The translations under genes and the position numbers were made by a program. From Izhakiella australiensis (GTDB lineage Bacteria; Pseudomonadota; Gammaproteobacteria; Enterobacterales; Enterobacteriaceae): a stretch of DNA of 64,000 nt. Shown one piece after another: positions 55,818 to 64,000 of the stretch. Below the pieces are notes generated by a model. The model was given only the letters and a program-made list of their open reading frames with translations. It did no database searches and was not told the origin of the DNA. Each line of letters starts with the position of its first letter. Position 1 is the stretch's first letter. The stretch lies in assembly GCF_002006995.1 (NCBI RefSeq), contig NZ_MRUL01000006.1, forward strand, positions 183,641-247,640, in the 5' to 3' direction.

Positions 55818-57029
55818 TTATACCTCTGACCGCCCGGATATTTCGATGCCCCGGGTTTCTCGCCCAAAGAAAGTGATAATGCAGATAAGCACCGCGACGG
55901 TACCGGCCACCATCGCCAGCGCGAGTCCGTAATCACCATTATGGCTTTGCGCGACTGAAGATTGCAGCGTGGCATTAACCGATGCCAGCAAGTTCCCCAG
56001 TTGATAGACGAAACCCGGTAAAACTGCGCGGGCGTTGGCGGGCACCAACTCAGTAAGGTAGCCAGGGATAACGCCCCAGGCGCCCTGCACCATAAACTGC
56101 ATCAGGAAGGCGCCGATACCCACCATCAGCGAACCACTGGAAAATGCCCATAGCGGTAGCACCGGCAATGCCAGTGCCGACGCCAGAATTATCGCCTTTT
56201 TACGCCCCATTTTTTCCGACAATGCGCCAAATAAAATGCCGCCAAGCATGGCTGCAATATTGTAGGTGATGGCGATCAAACTGACGGTATGAGGATCAAA
56301 TTTATGCTGCACTTTCAGAAAGGTGGGATACAGATCCTGGGTGCCATGGCTGAAAAAATTAAAGCAGGCCATCAGGATCACCAGATAGAGACAGAGCTTC
56401 CAGTGGCTGCGGATAACCGGCATTAAGGCAACGCTCTCTTTGCGCGCCCGCGCCGCCAGCCACACGGGCGATTCCGGGACTTTAAAATAGATAAAAGGCA
56501 GCAGCAGAATGGGTAACGCGCCGATAAGAAACATCCCGCGCCAGCCCACCGCGCCGTAGAAAAGGCCATAGCAAATGGAGGCCAGCAGATAGCCCGAAGG
56601 ATAACCCGCCTGAAAAATACCGGACATTAAACCGCGGGAACGATCCGGAATGGTTTCCATCGCCAGCGATGATGCCACGCCCCAGACGCCGCCCATGGCG
56701 ATGCCATAAATAATGCGAAAGGCGAAGAAAGCTGCCAGCGTAGGTGACCACGCGGACAATAGCTCAAACAGCGTAAAGCAAACGATATTCACCATCAGAA
56801 TCGGACGACGGCCATATTTCTCCGCCAGCCGGCCGAACAGTAAAGCGCCCAGCGGACGTACCGCCAGCGTCAGCATTATTGCCAGTGAAACCTGGGTAAT
56901 ATTGGTCTGAAAATTATCAGCCAGATCGCTTAATACGAAGACCAGAATAAAAAAGTCGAACGCATCCAGCATCCAGCTCGCAAAGCAGGCCGAGGCCACA
57001 TTGCGTTGAGTCGGTGTCCAGCTAAACAT
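55818..57029 (-). CDS. MFS transporter, sialate/lactate (SHS)-like
   Basis: 403-residue twelve-helix transporter. FASWMLDAFDFFILVFVL in helix 1, VRPLGALLFGRLAEKYGRRPILM, IYGIAMGGVWGVASSLAMETIP in helix 4 and PGYLTELVPANARAVLPGFVYQLGN in helix 10 are typical of the sialate:H+ symporter or closely related aromatic-acid permeases. The substrate is unknown. Monocistronic and 209 bp downstream of the nucleoside hydrolase gene, so it may be part of the same region's function but is not shown to be. Confidence 0.78.
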   Translation of the reverse strand: MFSWTPTQRNVASACFASWMLDAFDFFILVFVLSDLADNFQTNITQVSLAIMLTLAVRPLGALLFGRLAEKYGRRPILMVNIVCFTLFELLSAWSPTLAAFFAFRIIYGIAMGGVWGVASSLAMETIPDRSRGLMSGIFQAGYPSGYLLASICYGLFYGAVGWRGMFLIGALPILLLPFIYFKVPESPVWLAARARKESVALMPVIRSHWKLCLYLVILMACFNFFSHGTQDLYPTFLKVQHKFDPHTVSLIAITYNIAAMLGGILFGALSEKMGRKKAIILASALALPVLPLWAFSSGSLMVGIGAFLMQFMVQGAWGVIPGYLTELVPANARAVLPGFVYQLGNLLASVNATLQSSVAQSHNGDYGLALAMVAGTVAVLICIITFFGRETRGIEISGRSEV

Positions 57030-57238
57030 AGGTTGTCCTGTTTTATTCGCCTGCGCTCATAGGCACAGGCTGATTATGGGATGAGGCGGGTTACGGAACG
57101 ATGGCCGCAAGATAGTGCCAGCACCGTGACCGTCAGGATGTTAACCATTTGTTTATAGCATGTGACAAACAACCACAAAGGAGAGCAATTGTCAGCGTTC
57201 GCTTCCGTCAGTAAGCAACTATTACAACAACACCCTAT

Positions 57239-58225
57239 TCAACGCACCAGGCCGGAAAAATAGTGCTCGATCATGGCGATCAGCTGCGCATTATCGACCT
57301 GTTGCAGCACATGCACCAGGCCTCCGGCTGGCTCGTTAATCCCAACCTTAAGGCGCAGAGGAGGACGATAACGCCATGATTTACCGCGCGTTACTCCAGG
57401 ACGCAACTCAACATCGACGTAATAATCTGCGGCGGTAGCAACCCGCTGATTCAACAACCACGCAACCACCAATGCATCATGTACCCAGCACCCCGGAATA
57501 TGACGCTGAGCAATCGAGTAATCAATCCAGGGCCGCAGCGTTTCGCAAACAAAGTTCACCAGCGGATGCTCAATGAGCGCCAGCCGCTGCAAATCCTGAT
57601 GAGTCATCAGCGTTTGGGTCGTCACATCCATCGGTACCAGCGTCAGATTGGCGCCGCTGTGTAATACCTGCCAGGCGGCCTCCGGATCGAAGCCGAAATT
57701 GGTGTCTTTAATGTAGTCGTCCAGCGCAAAGACGCCGCCCATGATGGCAATTTCCTGTACCGCGCTTGCCATCTGTGGATACTTTTTCAACGCCCGGGCA
57801 ACGTTGGTCAGCGGACCAATAGCCACCAGCGTGATTTCACCGGGATTCGCACAGATAAGCTGGCCGATAGCGTCAGCAGCCTCATCGTTCCCGGCGTCAA
57901 ATTGCTGCGGCTGGCGCACCCCATGCCACAGGCTTTTCAGCGCCGGATCATGCAAACGGTTGTCCAGAATATCCCGCCAGGGCTGCTCAGGTTCGACCAG
58001 CGCATGGCTTGCACCTCGCACCAGCGGTATATCCAGCCTGAGCCGGGTTAACAGGTCTTTAATCACGCTATAACCTGTTGTGACCGGCGTATTTCCCGCT
58101 ACGATGGTAATAAGATCGAGTGAAATTTCCGGTGAGGCCAGCGCAAGCGCAATGGCCAGACCGTCATCAACATTCGATCCCGCGATGCCGTTGCCCGGAT
58201 CGCAATCGATGATAATTCTTTTCAT
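57239..58225 (-). CDS. Inosine-uridine-type nucleoside hydrolase
   Basis: 328-residue N-ribosylhydrolase (IUNH). The Ca2+-binding N-terminal motif reads DCDPGNGIAGSNVDDGLAIA: the usual compact DxDPGxDDAxA has an 8-residue insertion between PG and the aspartate pair, which I believe occurs in a subset of the family. IVAGNTPVTTGY, LTLVAIGPLTNVARAL, IAIMGGVF, TNFGFDPEAAW and the C-terminal WVHDALVVAWLL (metal-ligand Asp) are as expected. It would split nucleosides to base and ribose. Last gene of an operon with a LacI regulator and an MFS permease. Confidence 0.9.
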   Translation of the reverse strand: MKRIIIDCDPGNGIAGSNVDDGLAIALALASPEISLDLITIVAGNTPVTTGYSVIKDLLTRLRLDIPLVRGASHALVEPEQPWRDILDNRLHDPALKSLWHGVRQPQQFDAGNDEAADAIGQLICANPGEITLVAIGPLTNVARALKKYPQMASAVQEIAIMGGVFALDDYIKDTNFGFDPEAAWQVLHSGANLTLVPMDVTTQTLMTHQDLQRLALIEHPLVNFVCETLRPWIDYSIAQRHIPGCWVHDALVVAWLLNQRVATAADYYVDVELRPGVTRGKSWRYRPPLRLKVGINEPAGGLVHVLQQVDNAQLIAMIEHYFSGLVR

Positions 58226-58252
58226 TGTTAGCTATTAGTTTTTGATTTATCG

Positions 58253-59284
58253 CTATTCCAGCGGAGGCTTATGCAAGCGGCAACCACAGGATTCCCCGAT
58301 CTCCAGACGGTGAGCAAATTCACGTAACGTGGGCTCTGCCGTCCAGTTTTGCAACATTTCAAAAGCAGCGCGCGCCATGTCAGTTACCGGCTGGCGCACT
58401 GTCGTTAATGACGGCACGTGGAACGCAGATTGCTCAGTACCGTTAAAACAAACCACAGCGACATCCTCAGGCACGCTAAGCCCCGCTTCAGCCAAAGCCC
58501 GCACGCAGCCGATGGCCTGCAGTTCGTTACTGGTAAACAGCGCGCGCGGGTAGGTGTTCTGCGCGAGCATCGTTTTCGTCGCCTGATAGCCCCCCGCACG
58601 CGTATAAGGTGCCGGAAAAATCCAGCCTTCGTTTACGGGCAGATCGAACGCCGCCATGGCGTCGCGCCAGCCGTTTATTCGGTCCTGCGCGTTCATCATT
58701 TCCAGCGGGCCGCTGATAATTCCCACTTGCTGATAGCCGTGATTTAACAAATGGCTGGCCACCTGACAGGCTGCCGCACGCTCATCAACCCGCAGCACGC
58801 TGACGTGATGTTCACCCGGATCCAGTCGATCCAACATCACCAGCGGGGTTCCTGATTCCTGAATCAGATCGATATAAGGATGGCGATCGACGCTGATATA
58901 GATAAGCCCGTCCACCTGCCGCTCCAGCAGGTTGTTAATCAGCTCCAGCTCACGCTGTCGACTATCACCGGCGTCGCCCAGCAACATTATCTGCCCTTTC
59001 GCCAACACCTCTTGCTGCAGGGCGTGCGCCAGGGAAGCGACGAATACGTTAGAGATATTCGGCACCACCAGACCAAAGGTTTTGGTGGTGCCAGATGCTA
59101 AAGCACGGGCAACGCTGTTGGGGCGATAGCCGATCTTTTTAATCGCCTGCAACACTCTTTCGCGCGTCGCTTTCGCCACCGGACGCGGACCGTTATTGAT
59201 GACATAACTCACCACGGCGACCGAAGTCCCGGCTTCTTTTGCTACATCGGCACGCGTTGCCCGTCCTGCACCTTGTTTTGCCAA
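58253..59284 (-). CDS. LacI-family transcriptional regulator
   Basis: 343-residue repressor. The N-terminal helix-turn-helix and hinge (TRADVAKEAGTSVAVVSYVI; GYRPNSVARALASGTTKTFGL) are followed by a periplasmic-binding-protein-like effector domain. The ligand is presumably a nucleoside or derived sugar, judged from the flanking hydrolase and permease (27 and 34 bp gaps). It ends in a CGCRLHKP tail with two Cys, unusual for LacI proteins. Confidence 0.9.
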   Translation of the reverse strand: MAKQGAGRATRADVAKEAGTSVAVVSYVINNGPRPVAKATRERVLQAIKKIGYRPNSVARALASGTTKTFGLVVPNISNVFVASLAHALQQEVLAKGQIMLLGDAGDSRQRELELINNLLERQVDGLIYISVDRHPYIDLIQESGTPLVMLDRLDPGEHHVSVLRVDERAAACQVASHLLNHGYQQVGIISGPLEMMNAQDRINGWRDAMAAFDLPVNEGWIFPAPYTRAGGYQATKTMLAQNTYPRALFTSNELQAIGCVRALAEAGLSVPEDVAVVCFNGTEQSAFHVPSLTTVRQPVTDMARAAFEMLQNWTAEPTLREFAHRLEIGESCGCRLHKPPLE

Positions 59285-59318
59285 TGTCTACCTGCCTTGT
59301 CTGTAAATAAGCCTGTGA

Positions 59319-60701
59319 CTATATTGCATCCTCAGGTAAGTTTAGATCTCGCCCACGGGTTTCCGGCGCGACAAAGGTGGTCAGAAAGCCAATCGCCGCC
59401 ATGGCAACAAAATAGCTGGCAATGCTCCACCAGTGCCCACTCCAGGAGAGCAACGCCGCCGCAATCAGCGGTGCGGTGCCACCAGACAAAATCGATCCCA
59501 ACTCCTTAGCCATCGCCATTTTAGTATAACGATGCGTAACGCCAAATAGTTCCACTCCCCATGCGGCCTGGACACCGAAAATACCCAGCGAAGCCAATGC
59601 CATTCCCACCACAATAGTTGAAATAACAATGAATGGCTCACGTGAATCTAACAGCATAAAGGCAGGGAAAGCGTAAAGCATCAGCAGTAAACAGAAGCCG
59701 CGATAGGTGATGCGGCGGCCAAAGCGGTCAGAAAGCCAGCCGGCAAAAGGAATAATGGCAAATCCCAGAATTGAAGCGATAAAAACTGCCGTGGTGGCAA
59801 CGGATTTGTCTACCGCCAGCACTTTTACCACGTAGCCGATAATAAAACCCTGCGCCAGATAAGAAGGCCCATTCTCGCCAATACGCAGACCAATCATTAT
59901 CCAAAACGCCCGGCTACTGCGCCGAATGCCGCCATGGTCTTTTGCCTGATTTTGCTGAGCCTGCACATCACTGCGTAGCGCTTCAAGCTGGCGCATTTTA
60001 CGTTCAAACACCGGCGTCTCACGCAGATGACGTCGGATCCACACCGCAGCCAGCGCAATCAGAGCGCTGCACAAGAAGGGTATGCGCCAGCCCCATTCAA
60101 GCAGTTGCTGAGGATCCATTTGCACCACCAGAAGCCACACCAGCGACGCCAGCAACGTACCGCTGTTAGAACCGAGCGCAATCACTGACGACACCAGCCC
60201 GCGCCTTTTGGTTGGCGCATACTCGCCCAGCGTCACGGTTCCGCCCGACAGCTCAGCGCCAGCGCCAAACCCCTGACTGAAACGTAGCACCACCAGACAC
60301 ACCGGCGCCCAGACACCGATTGAGTTATAGCTAGGTATCAGGCCAATCAGCATGGTGGAAAGCCCCATCATCACAATGGTGGCAATCATTACTACCTTGC
60401 GCCCTTTACGGTCGCCCAGCCAGCCAAAAAATAGCGCGCCGATCGGACGGGCGATAAAGCCGACAGACCAGGTAGCAAAGCTGGAAAGTAGCGCCACGGC
60501 GGGCGAAGCGTGTGGGAAAAATACATCACCGAAAATAATCCCGGCGGCCAGCCCGTAGAGCGCAAAATCGGCGTATTCCATCGCCGTGCCTAACCAACAT
60601 GAAAAGGTCGCACGCAAAAAATCTTTGCGTCCTTGAGGCGTAGTAAACTGAGCATCAGCGGCCGCTTCGGAAACTACGTGGCCTTGGTGTATTTCAGACA
60701 T
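59319..60701 (-). CDS. MFS transporter (MHS family), probably for a nucleoside or its product
   Basis: 460-residue MHS-type transporter. FSCWLGTAMEYADFALYGLAAG in helix 1, GFIARPIGALFFGWLGDRKGRKVVM in the helix 2-3 loop (GDxxGRK), RFSQGFGAGAELSGGTVTLGEY in helix 4 and WGWRIPFLCSALIAL are characteristic. As the first gene of the operon with LacI and the nucleoside hydrolase it is likely a nucleoside or base permease, though E. coli relatives (ShiA, ProP, KgtP) take other organic acids. Substrate inferred only from context. Confidence 0.83.
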   Translation of the reverse strand: MSEIHQGHVVSEAAADAQFTTPQGRKDFLRATFSCWLGTAMEYADFALYGLAAGIIFGDVFFPHASPAVALLSSFATWSVGFIARPIGALFFGWLGDRKGRKVVMIATIVMMGLSTMLIGLIPSYNSIGVWAPVCLVVLRFSQGFGAGAELSGGTVTLGEYAPTKRRGLVSSVIALGSNSGTLLASLVWLLVVQMDPQQLLEWGWRIPFLCSALIALAAVWIRRHLRETPVFERKMRQLEALRSDVQAQQNQAKDHGGIRRSSRAFWIMIGLRIGENGPSYLAQGFIIGYVVKVLAVDKSVATTAVFIASILGFAIIPFAGWLSDRFGRRITYRGFCLLLMLYAFPAFMLLDSREPFIVISTIVVGMALASLGIFGVQAAWGVELFGVTHRYTKMAMAKELGSILSGGTAPLIAAALLSWSGHWWSIASYFVAMAAIGFLTTFVAPETRGRDLNLPEDAI

Positions 60702-61125
60702 GATAACAATCCCTGCATTAAGGCATATGTGTATGTATTGCGCCTGACATGTCCCACCTTGTGAAAGGGAGCAAACATCGCGGCTAATACGCGCTTACTG
60801 ACCCGGCTGAAGGTTCAGAAGAGGATTCCCTGGTGTTGGTATCCGCACATACTCTGCATTTGATGACGTTAACTTCCGTCTATTTAGCAAATTTTCTTAA
60901 CAATACACAGAGTAGGTAAAACCTTTTTCAGCCATTCAGGCGGCGTAACCCCGCGATGATTGCTTAAAAAATATTATATCTATGCGCGTAGATTTTGCAA
61001 GCGAGTCAATTCACTAATGAGCAAAATTTCATATTTCTCGCGCGAAAATATTTTACGGGTCACAGCAAGCATGATGGGTCAGTCATGGTTGTAGCATCAG
61101 CCGGTGTCAAAAATATGACGCCGCG
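60702..61125. other. 424-bp intergenic region with operator-like palindromes
   Basis: No convincing gene. It contains the promoter of the MFS-LacI-nucleoside hydrolase operon. A core TCGCGCGA with flanking TT/AA pairs (61035-61048) has a LacI-type CG-centred form; an ATTTTGC / GCAAAAT inverted repeat spans 60992-61027. Both lie ~300 bp from the MFS start, too far for a simple operator. Confidence 0.4.
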
Positions 61126-62040
61126 TTATTCCTCAGGCTGGCTTTGCTGATGGTTACGACGAATAGCCTCAATCAGCGCCCGCAGCGCCGGCGGCACATA
61201 GCGATGCCCAGGATAATAAAGCGCCAGCCCCGGCCAGGGAGGTGACCAGTCAACCAGCACCTGACGCAAACGCCCTGCGATGATAAACGGATGCGCGCTG
61301 CGATCGGCCATCCAGGCAATCCCCATTCCCGCCGCAGCGGCCTCGGCCATCAGGCCCGGATGATCCAGCGTTAATATACCCGGCGGATCCACCAACCTTT
61401 CCTGCCCGTGGCGGCTGAACTCCCAGCGATAGCGTTTACCACTCGGCATACGAAAGCGGATGCAGCGGTGATGCTGTAAATCATCGGGCGTCTGTGGCTC
61501 GCCGTGGCGAATAATATATTCAGGAGAGGCAACGGCAATAAAACGCACCGACGGCCCAAAGGGCACGGCAATCATGTCCTGCGGCACATCGTCCAGCAGA
61601 CGGATACCGGCATCGCAGCGCGCTTTGACAATATCCACCAGCCGGCCGTCCGTCACTAAATCGAGCGTTATTTGTGGAAAGCGAGCGGAAAAGTCGGGGA
61701 TGATGCTCTGTAAAAGCATGCGCGCGGCCTCTTCACTGGCATTAATGCGCAGCCCACCGGCGGGAAGCTGGCGAAAATCATCCAGCACGCTCAGCGCCGC
61801 ATCCAGACCCTGCAACGCTGGCGCAAGCTGTGAAATAAGCCGCTCTCCGGCTTCAGTTGGCGAAACGCTGCGGGTAGTGCGATTAAGCAGACGGACCGCC
61901 AGCTTATCCTCAAGTCCGCGCAGCATATGACTGAGCGTGGAGGGTGAAACACCCAGCTCATCAGCCGCCTGGCGAAAGCTGCGCCGGGTCGCCACTAACA
62001 GAAAAGCATTGAGAGCAGAAAAATCAGGCCGGTTATTCAT
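61126..62040 (-). CDS. LysR-family transcriptional regulator
   Basis: 304-residue LTTR. The N-terminal winged helix (FLLVATRRSFRQAADELGVS and PSTLSHMLRGLEDKLAVRLL) is followed by the effector domain, which has the LINASEEAAR-to-DAGIRLLDD layout of the CrgA/DsdC-like subgroup. Target and ligand are unknown, since no divergent partner gene lies next to it. A hexamer repeat starts 54 bp upstream of its start codon. Confidence 0.9.
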   Translation of the reverse strand: MNNRPDFSALNAFLLVATRRSFRQAADELGVSPSTLSHMLRGLEDKLAVRLLNRTTRSVSPTEAGERLISQLAPALQGLDAALSVLDDFRQLPAGGLRINASEEAARMLLQSIIPDFSARFPQITLDLVTDGRLVDIVKARCDAGIRLLDDVPQDMIAVPFGPSVRFIAVASPEYIIRHGEPQTPDDLQHHRCIRFRMPSGKRYRWEFSRHGQERLVDPPGILTLDHPGLMAEAAAAGMGIAWMADRSAHPFIIAGRLRQVLVDWSPPWPGLALYYPGHRYVPPALRALIEAIRRNHQQSQPEE

Positions 62041-62094
62041 GGCTAATCCAACACAATAGATACCTTGTTATGCTGAGAATAGCAGCAATCACCA

Positions 62095-62157
<63 letters not shown>

Positions 62158-62300
62158 GCGTCATGCGACAAAAACTGCATGCGCCAGCAATTTTTTATCA
62201 CCCGCCGCTTTTCAGCGCGTTGTTATAACAGAATCCCGCCAACTGACTGAAAAACCGGCAACCAGTATGCAGAATGCTGGATTGCCTGGCACAGTTATCT

Positions 62301-62306
62301 TATAAT
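62301..62306 (+). promoter_or_regulatory. -10 box of tRNA-Ile2
   Basis: TATAAT 10 bp before the mature tRNA, with GC-rich CCTGCGCC following. The -35 is weak (TTGCCT at 62282-62287, only 13 bp away). Confidence 0.55.
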
Positions 62307-62316
62307 CCTGCGCCTC

Positions 62317-62392
62317 GGCCCCTTAGCTCAGTGGTTAGAGCAGGCGACTCATAATCGCTTGGTCGCTGGTTCAAGTCCAGCAGGGGCCACCA
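62317..62392 (+). tRNA. ileX: tRNA-Ile2 (CAU anticodon, lysidine-modified)
   Basis: 76-nt tRNA with encoded CCA; acceptor GGCCCCT / AGGGGCC, anticodon CAT in ACTCATAAT. It matches E. coli ileX by sequence, not elongator or initiator Met. CAU is modified to lysidine by TilS so that it reads AUA codons. A common landing site for mobile elements; the IS cluster starts directly after it. Confidence 0.95.
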
Positions 62393-62418
62393 AATTTTAG
62401 CTTTAGAATCATATGATT

Positions 62419-62444
62419 AAGCCGCTCTATTGAGTGGCTTTTTT
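62419..62444 (+). terminator. Terminator after tRNA-Ile2
   Basis: AAGCCGCTC / GAGTGGCTT stem (one G-T pair) with a 4-nt loop, followed by TTTT; 27 bp after the tRNA. Confidence 0.85.
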
Positions 62445-62476
62445 GTTGTCTGATTAACTGTTGGCGGCAAAATGGC

Positions 62477-62626
62477 GGCATCCATCCCGCCAAAACGTGA
62501 ACGCCACTTATAGAAACTGGCATTGCTCATGCCATGCTCACGGCAAAGTTCAGCAACTGGGGTTCCGGCCTCAGCTTGCTTCAGGATGGACATGATCTGG
62601 CTGTCGGTAAAGCGTGATTTCTTCAT
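62477..62626 (-). pseudogene. IS3-family (IS407-type) transposase OrfA fragment
   Basis: The first 50 residues of an IS3-family OrfA (MKKSRFTDSQIMSILKQAEA and SNASFYKWRSRFGGMDA), after which homology stops; the remaining 19 codons read into the tRNA-flanking sequence. So the element is cut at ~62477 and its OrfB is missing. Its 5' end, with a ribosome site GGGGAG, extends to about 62695. Confidence 0.85.
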
Positions 62627-62695
62627 AGAGATCTCCCCGGTTCAGGTTACGAGAAAATTCTACTTATGAACACACCGGTTTTTCGGGGGGATTAC

Positions 62696-63408
62696 CCCGG
62701 GACTGCTGGCCCGCGTACTGACCTCAAAGTATGCAGAGCACACACCGCTGTATCGCCAGTCTGAAATATACGGTCGCCAGGGTGTGGAGCTGAGTCGCTC
62801 ACTGCTGTCGGGCTGGGTGGATGCATGCTGCCGGCTGCTGTCGCCGACGGAAGAGGCGCTTCGGCGCTATGTGCTGACTGACGGCAAGCTCCACGCCGAT
62901 GACACGCCCGTCCCGGTGCTGTTGCCAGGTAATAAGAAGACGAGGACCGGGCGGTTGTGGACGTATGTTCGTGATGATCGCAACGCCGGGTCAGCGCTGG
63001 CCCCGGCGGTGTGGTTCGCGTACAGCCCGGACAGAAAAGGCATCCACCCTCAGACCCATCTTGCAGGCTTCAGTGGAATACTGCAGGCTGACGCCTACGC
63101 CGGGTTCAATGAGCTCTACCGCGACGGCCATATAAAGGAAGCCGCGTGCTGGGCCCATGCCCGGCGTAAAATCCATGATGTTCATGTTCGCACTCCCTCA
63201 GCACTCACGGATGAAGCACTAAAACGGATAGGCGAGTTGTATGCCATCGAAGCGGATATCAGGGGAATGCCAGCAGAACAGCGGCTTGCCGAACGCCAGT
63301 TGAAAACGAAAGCGCTTCTTAACTCACTGGAAAACTGGCTGCGTGAAAAGGTGAAAACTCTGTCCCGCCACTCAGAGCTGGCAAAGGCGTTCACCTATGC
63401 GCTGAACC
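62696..63408 (+). pseudogene. IS66-family transposase TnpC fragment
   Basis: About 237 codons of an IS66 TnpC without start: PGLLARVLTSKYAEHTPLYR, LHADDTPVPVLLPGN, RLWTYVRDDR, LQADAYAGFNELY and CWAHARRKIHD. The DD catalytic region is present, but the C-terminal third (DNNIAENALR part) is lost. The 5' end is cut by the IS3 fragment and the 3' end after AKAFTYALN by the next IS3 element. An apparent 218-aa frame from the ATG at 62784 is part of this fragment, not an intact gene. Confidence 0.9.
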
Positions 63409-63479
63409 TGACCTGCTCCCCGTTGATTAATACACCCTGATGTTAGTAATGTCTTCATAAGCCACATGAGGACATCCCC

Positions 63480-63743
63480 ATGAAGAAGCGTTTTTCCGAC
63501 GAACAGATCATCAGTATCCTCCGCGAGGCTGAAGCCGGGGTTTCTGCCCGTGAACTCTGCCGTAAACACGCCATTTCCGACGCCACCTTTTATACCTGGC
63601 GTAAGAAGTATGGCGGTATGGAGGTTCCCGAGGTTAAGCGCCTGAAGTCGCTTGAGGAAGAGAACGCCAGACTCAAGAAGCTGCTTGCCGAAACCATGCT
63701 GGATAAGGAGGCGCTTCAGGTGGCTCTGGGGCGAAAGTACTGA
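63480..63743 (+). CDS. IS3-family transposase OrfA (complete)
   Basis: 87 residues with an N-terminal helix-turn-helix (FSDEQIISILREAEAGVSAR; KHAISDATFYTWRKKYGG) and a leucine-zipper-like C-terminal part (VKRLKSLEEENARLKKLLAE). The OrfB frame is -1 relative to it and starts about 63737, consistent with programmed frameshifting to a OrfAB transposase. OrfB is cut, so the element cannot transpose by itself. Confidence 0.85.
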   Translation: MKKRFSDEQIISILREAEAGVSARELCRKHAISDATFYTWRKKYGGMEVPEVKRLKSLEEENARLKKLLAETMLDKEALQVALGRKY

Positions 63744-63874
63744 CGACAGACCAGAAGCGGGAAGCTGTGGTATTGATGTGTGATGCGACCGGTCTGTCGC
63801 AACGTCGTGCCTGCAGGCTTACAGGTTTGTCCCTGTCGACCTGCCGCTATGAGGCTCAGCGTCCGGCAGCTGAT
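63737..63874 (+). pseudogene. IS3-family OrfB N-terminal fragment
   Basis: 46 codons starting VLTTDQKREAVVLMCDATGL and ending YEAQRPAAD, the typical beginning of an IS3-family OrfB; the DDE catalytic part is missing because a third IS begins at 63875. Confidence 0.8.
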
Positions 63875-64000
63875 TGATCCTACCCACGTAATGTGGACAC
63901 GCCCTAAGCGAGGATTTGGTTTTCGAACTGTTCCGGGCTGATACCACCGCAGGCACTGTGGCGACGCCAGCGATTGTAATCACACTCGATATAATTGAAC
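63875..64000 (-). mobile_element. Third IS3-family element, transposase 3' end (cut by window edge)
   Basis: A terminal repeat begins at TGATCCTACCCACG (63875). On the minus strand 63904-64000 codes for [19 protein letters not shown] and a C-terminus [12 protein letters not shown], the end of an IS3-group OrfB. The rest of the element lies beyond the window; whether it is intact cannot be seen. Confidence 0.8.

Larger units (their letters stand above)
63409..63874 (+). mobile_element. IS3-family (IS407-type) element, left end and 5' part, interrupted
   Basis: Starts with the terminal repeat TGACCTGCTCCCC directly after the TnpC fragment and holds orfA and the first ~46 codons of orfB; another IS enters at 63875. 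The same family of orfA as at 62477-62626 but only moderately similar, so a different element. Confidence 0.8.

Noticed and set aside
62784..63440. 218-codon frame reported as a possible intact transposase
   Set aside because: TnpC homology begins ~29 codons before its ATG and lacks the C-terminal third; the last residues come from the next IS end.

Overview
This 64 kb window is a chromosomal segment of an Enterobacterales bacterium. The housekeeping proteins are very close to E. coli/Salmonella, while lineage-specific insertions and losses point to a Pantoea/Erwinia/Mixta-like (Erwiniaceae) genome. The genus is an inference from gene content, not proven. Nearly the whole window is collinear, in inverted orientation, with E. 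coli minutes ~99-1, that is, the region around the thr operon.

Layout. 1-5.2 kb: ispH-fkpB-lspA-ileS-ribF operon. 5.5-8.2 kb: rpsT, nhaA (nhaR is missing) and a small redox cassette made of a DsbB-family protein, a DUF5993 protein and a frameshifted small exported protein. 8.4-11.8 kb: dnaK-dnaJ behind a sigma-32 promoter. 11.9-16.7 kb: satP, an MHS-type transporter, mog, talB, yaaA. 16.8-21.6 kb: thrLABC with its attenuator. 21.8-31 kb: lasT, arcA, creA (without creBCD), rob, gpmB, yjjX, trpR with its own Trp operator, slt, deoR and a 2-hydroxyacid dehydrogenase. 31.3-38.7 kb: ettA, nadR-radA-serB, ytjB, a MetE-like protein. 38.9-43.4 kb: the deoCABD operon with two DeoR operators. 43.4-52.2 kb: yjjV, yjjU, ytjA, osmY, prfC, two small exported proteins, yjjG-rimI-holD, rsmC. 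52.3-55.8 kb: two identical tRNA-Leu(CAG), yjjZ, a membrane diguanylate cyclase, fhuF, a YbaK-like deacylase. 55.8-62 kb: accessory transporters, a nucleoside hydrolase/LacI/MFS operon and a LysR regulator. 62.1-64 kb: a (GCACAG)10 repeat, tRNA-Ile2(CAU) and a nest of broken insertion sequences.

Functional themes. Nucleoside catabolism appears three times: deoCABD, deoR and the nucleoside hydrolase operon. DeoR is encoded about 13 kb from the deo control region, which carries two 16-bp palindromes matching its operator. Iron control is visible as Fur-box-like sites before yjjZ and fhuF, with a diguanylate cyclase between them. Amino-acid and cofactor control elements (thr attenuator, Trp operator) are intact. 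Most of the window is ordinary core genome. The accessory, less explained parts are 7.2-8.3 kb, 48.3-49.4 kb, 53.1-54.3 kb, 57.2-61.1 kb and 62.1-64 kb. I do not see a convincing new defence or mobile system; the best leads are listed as findings.
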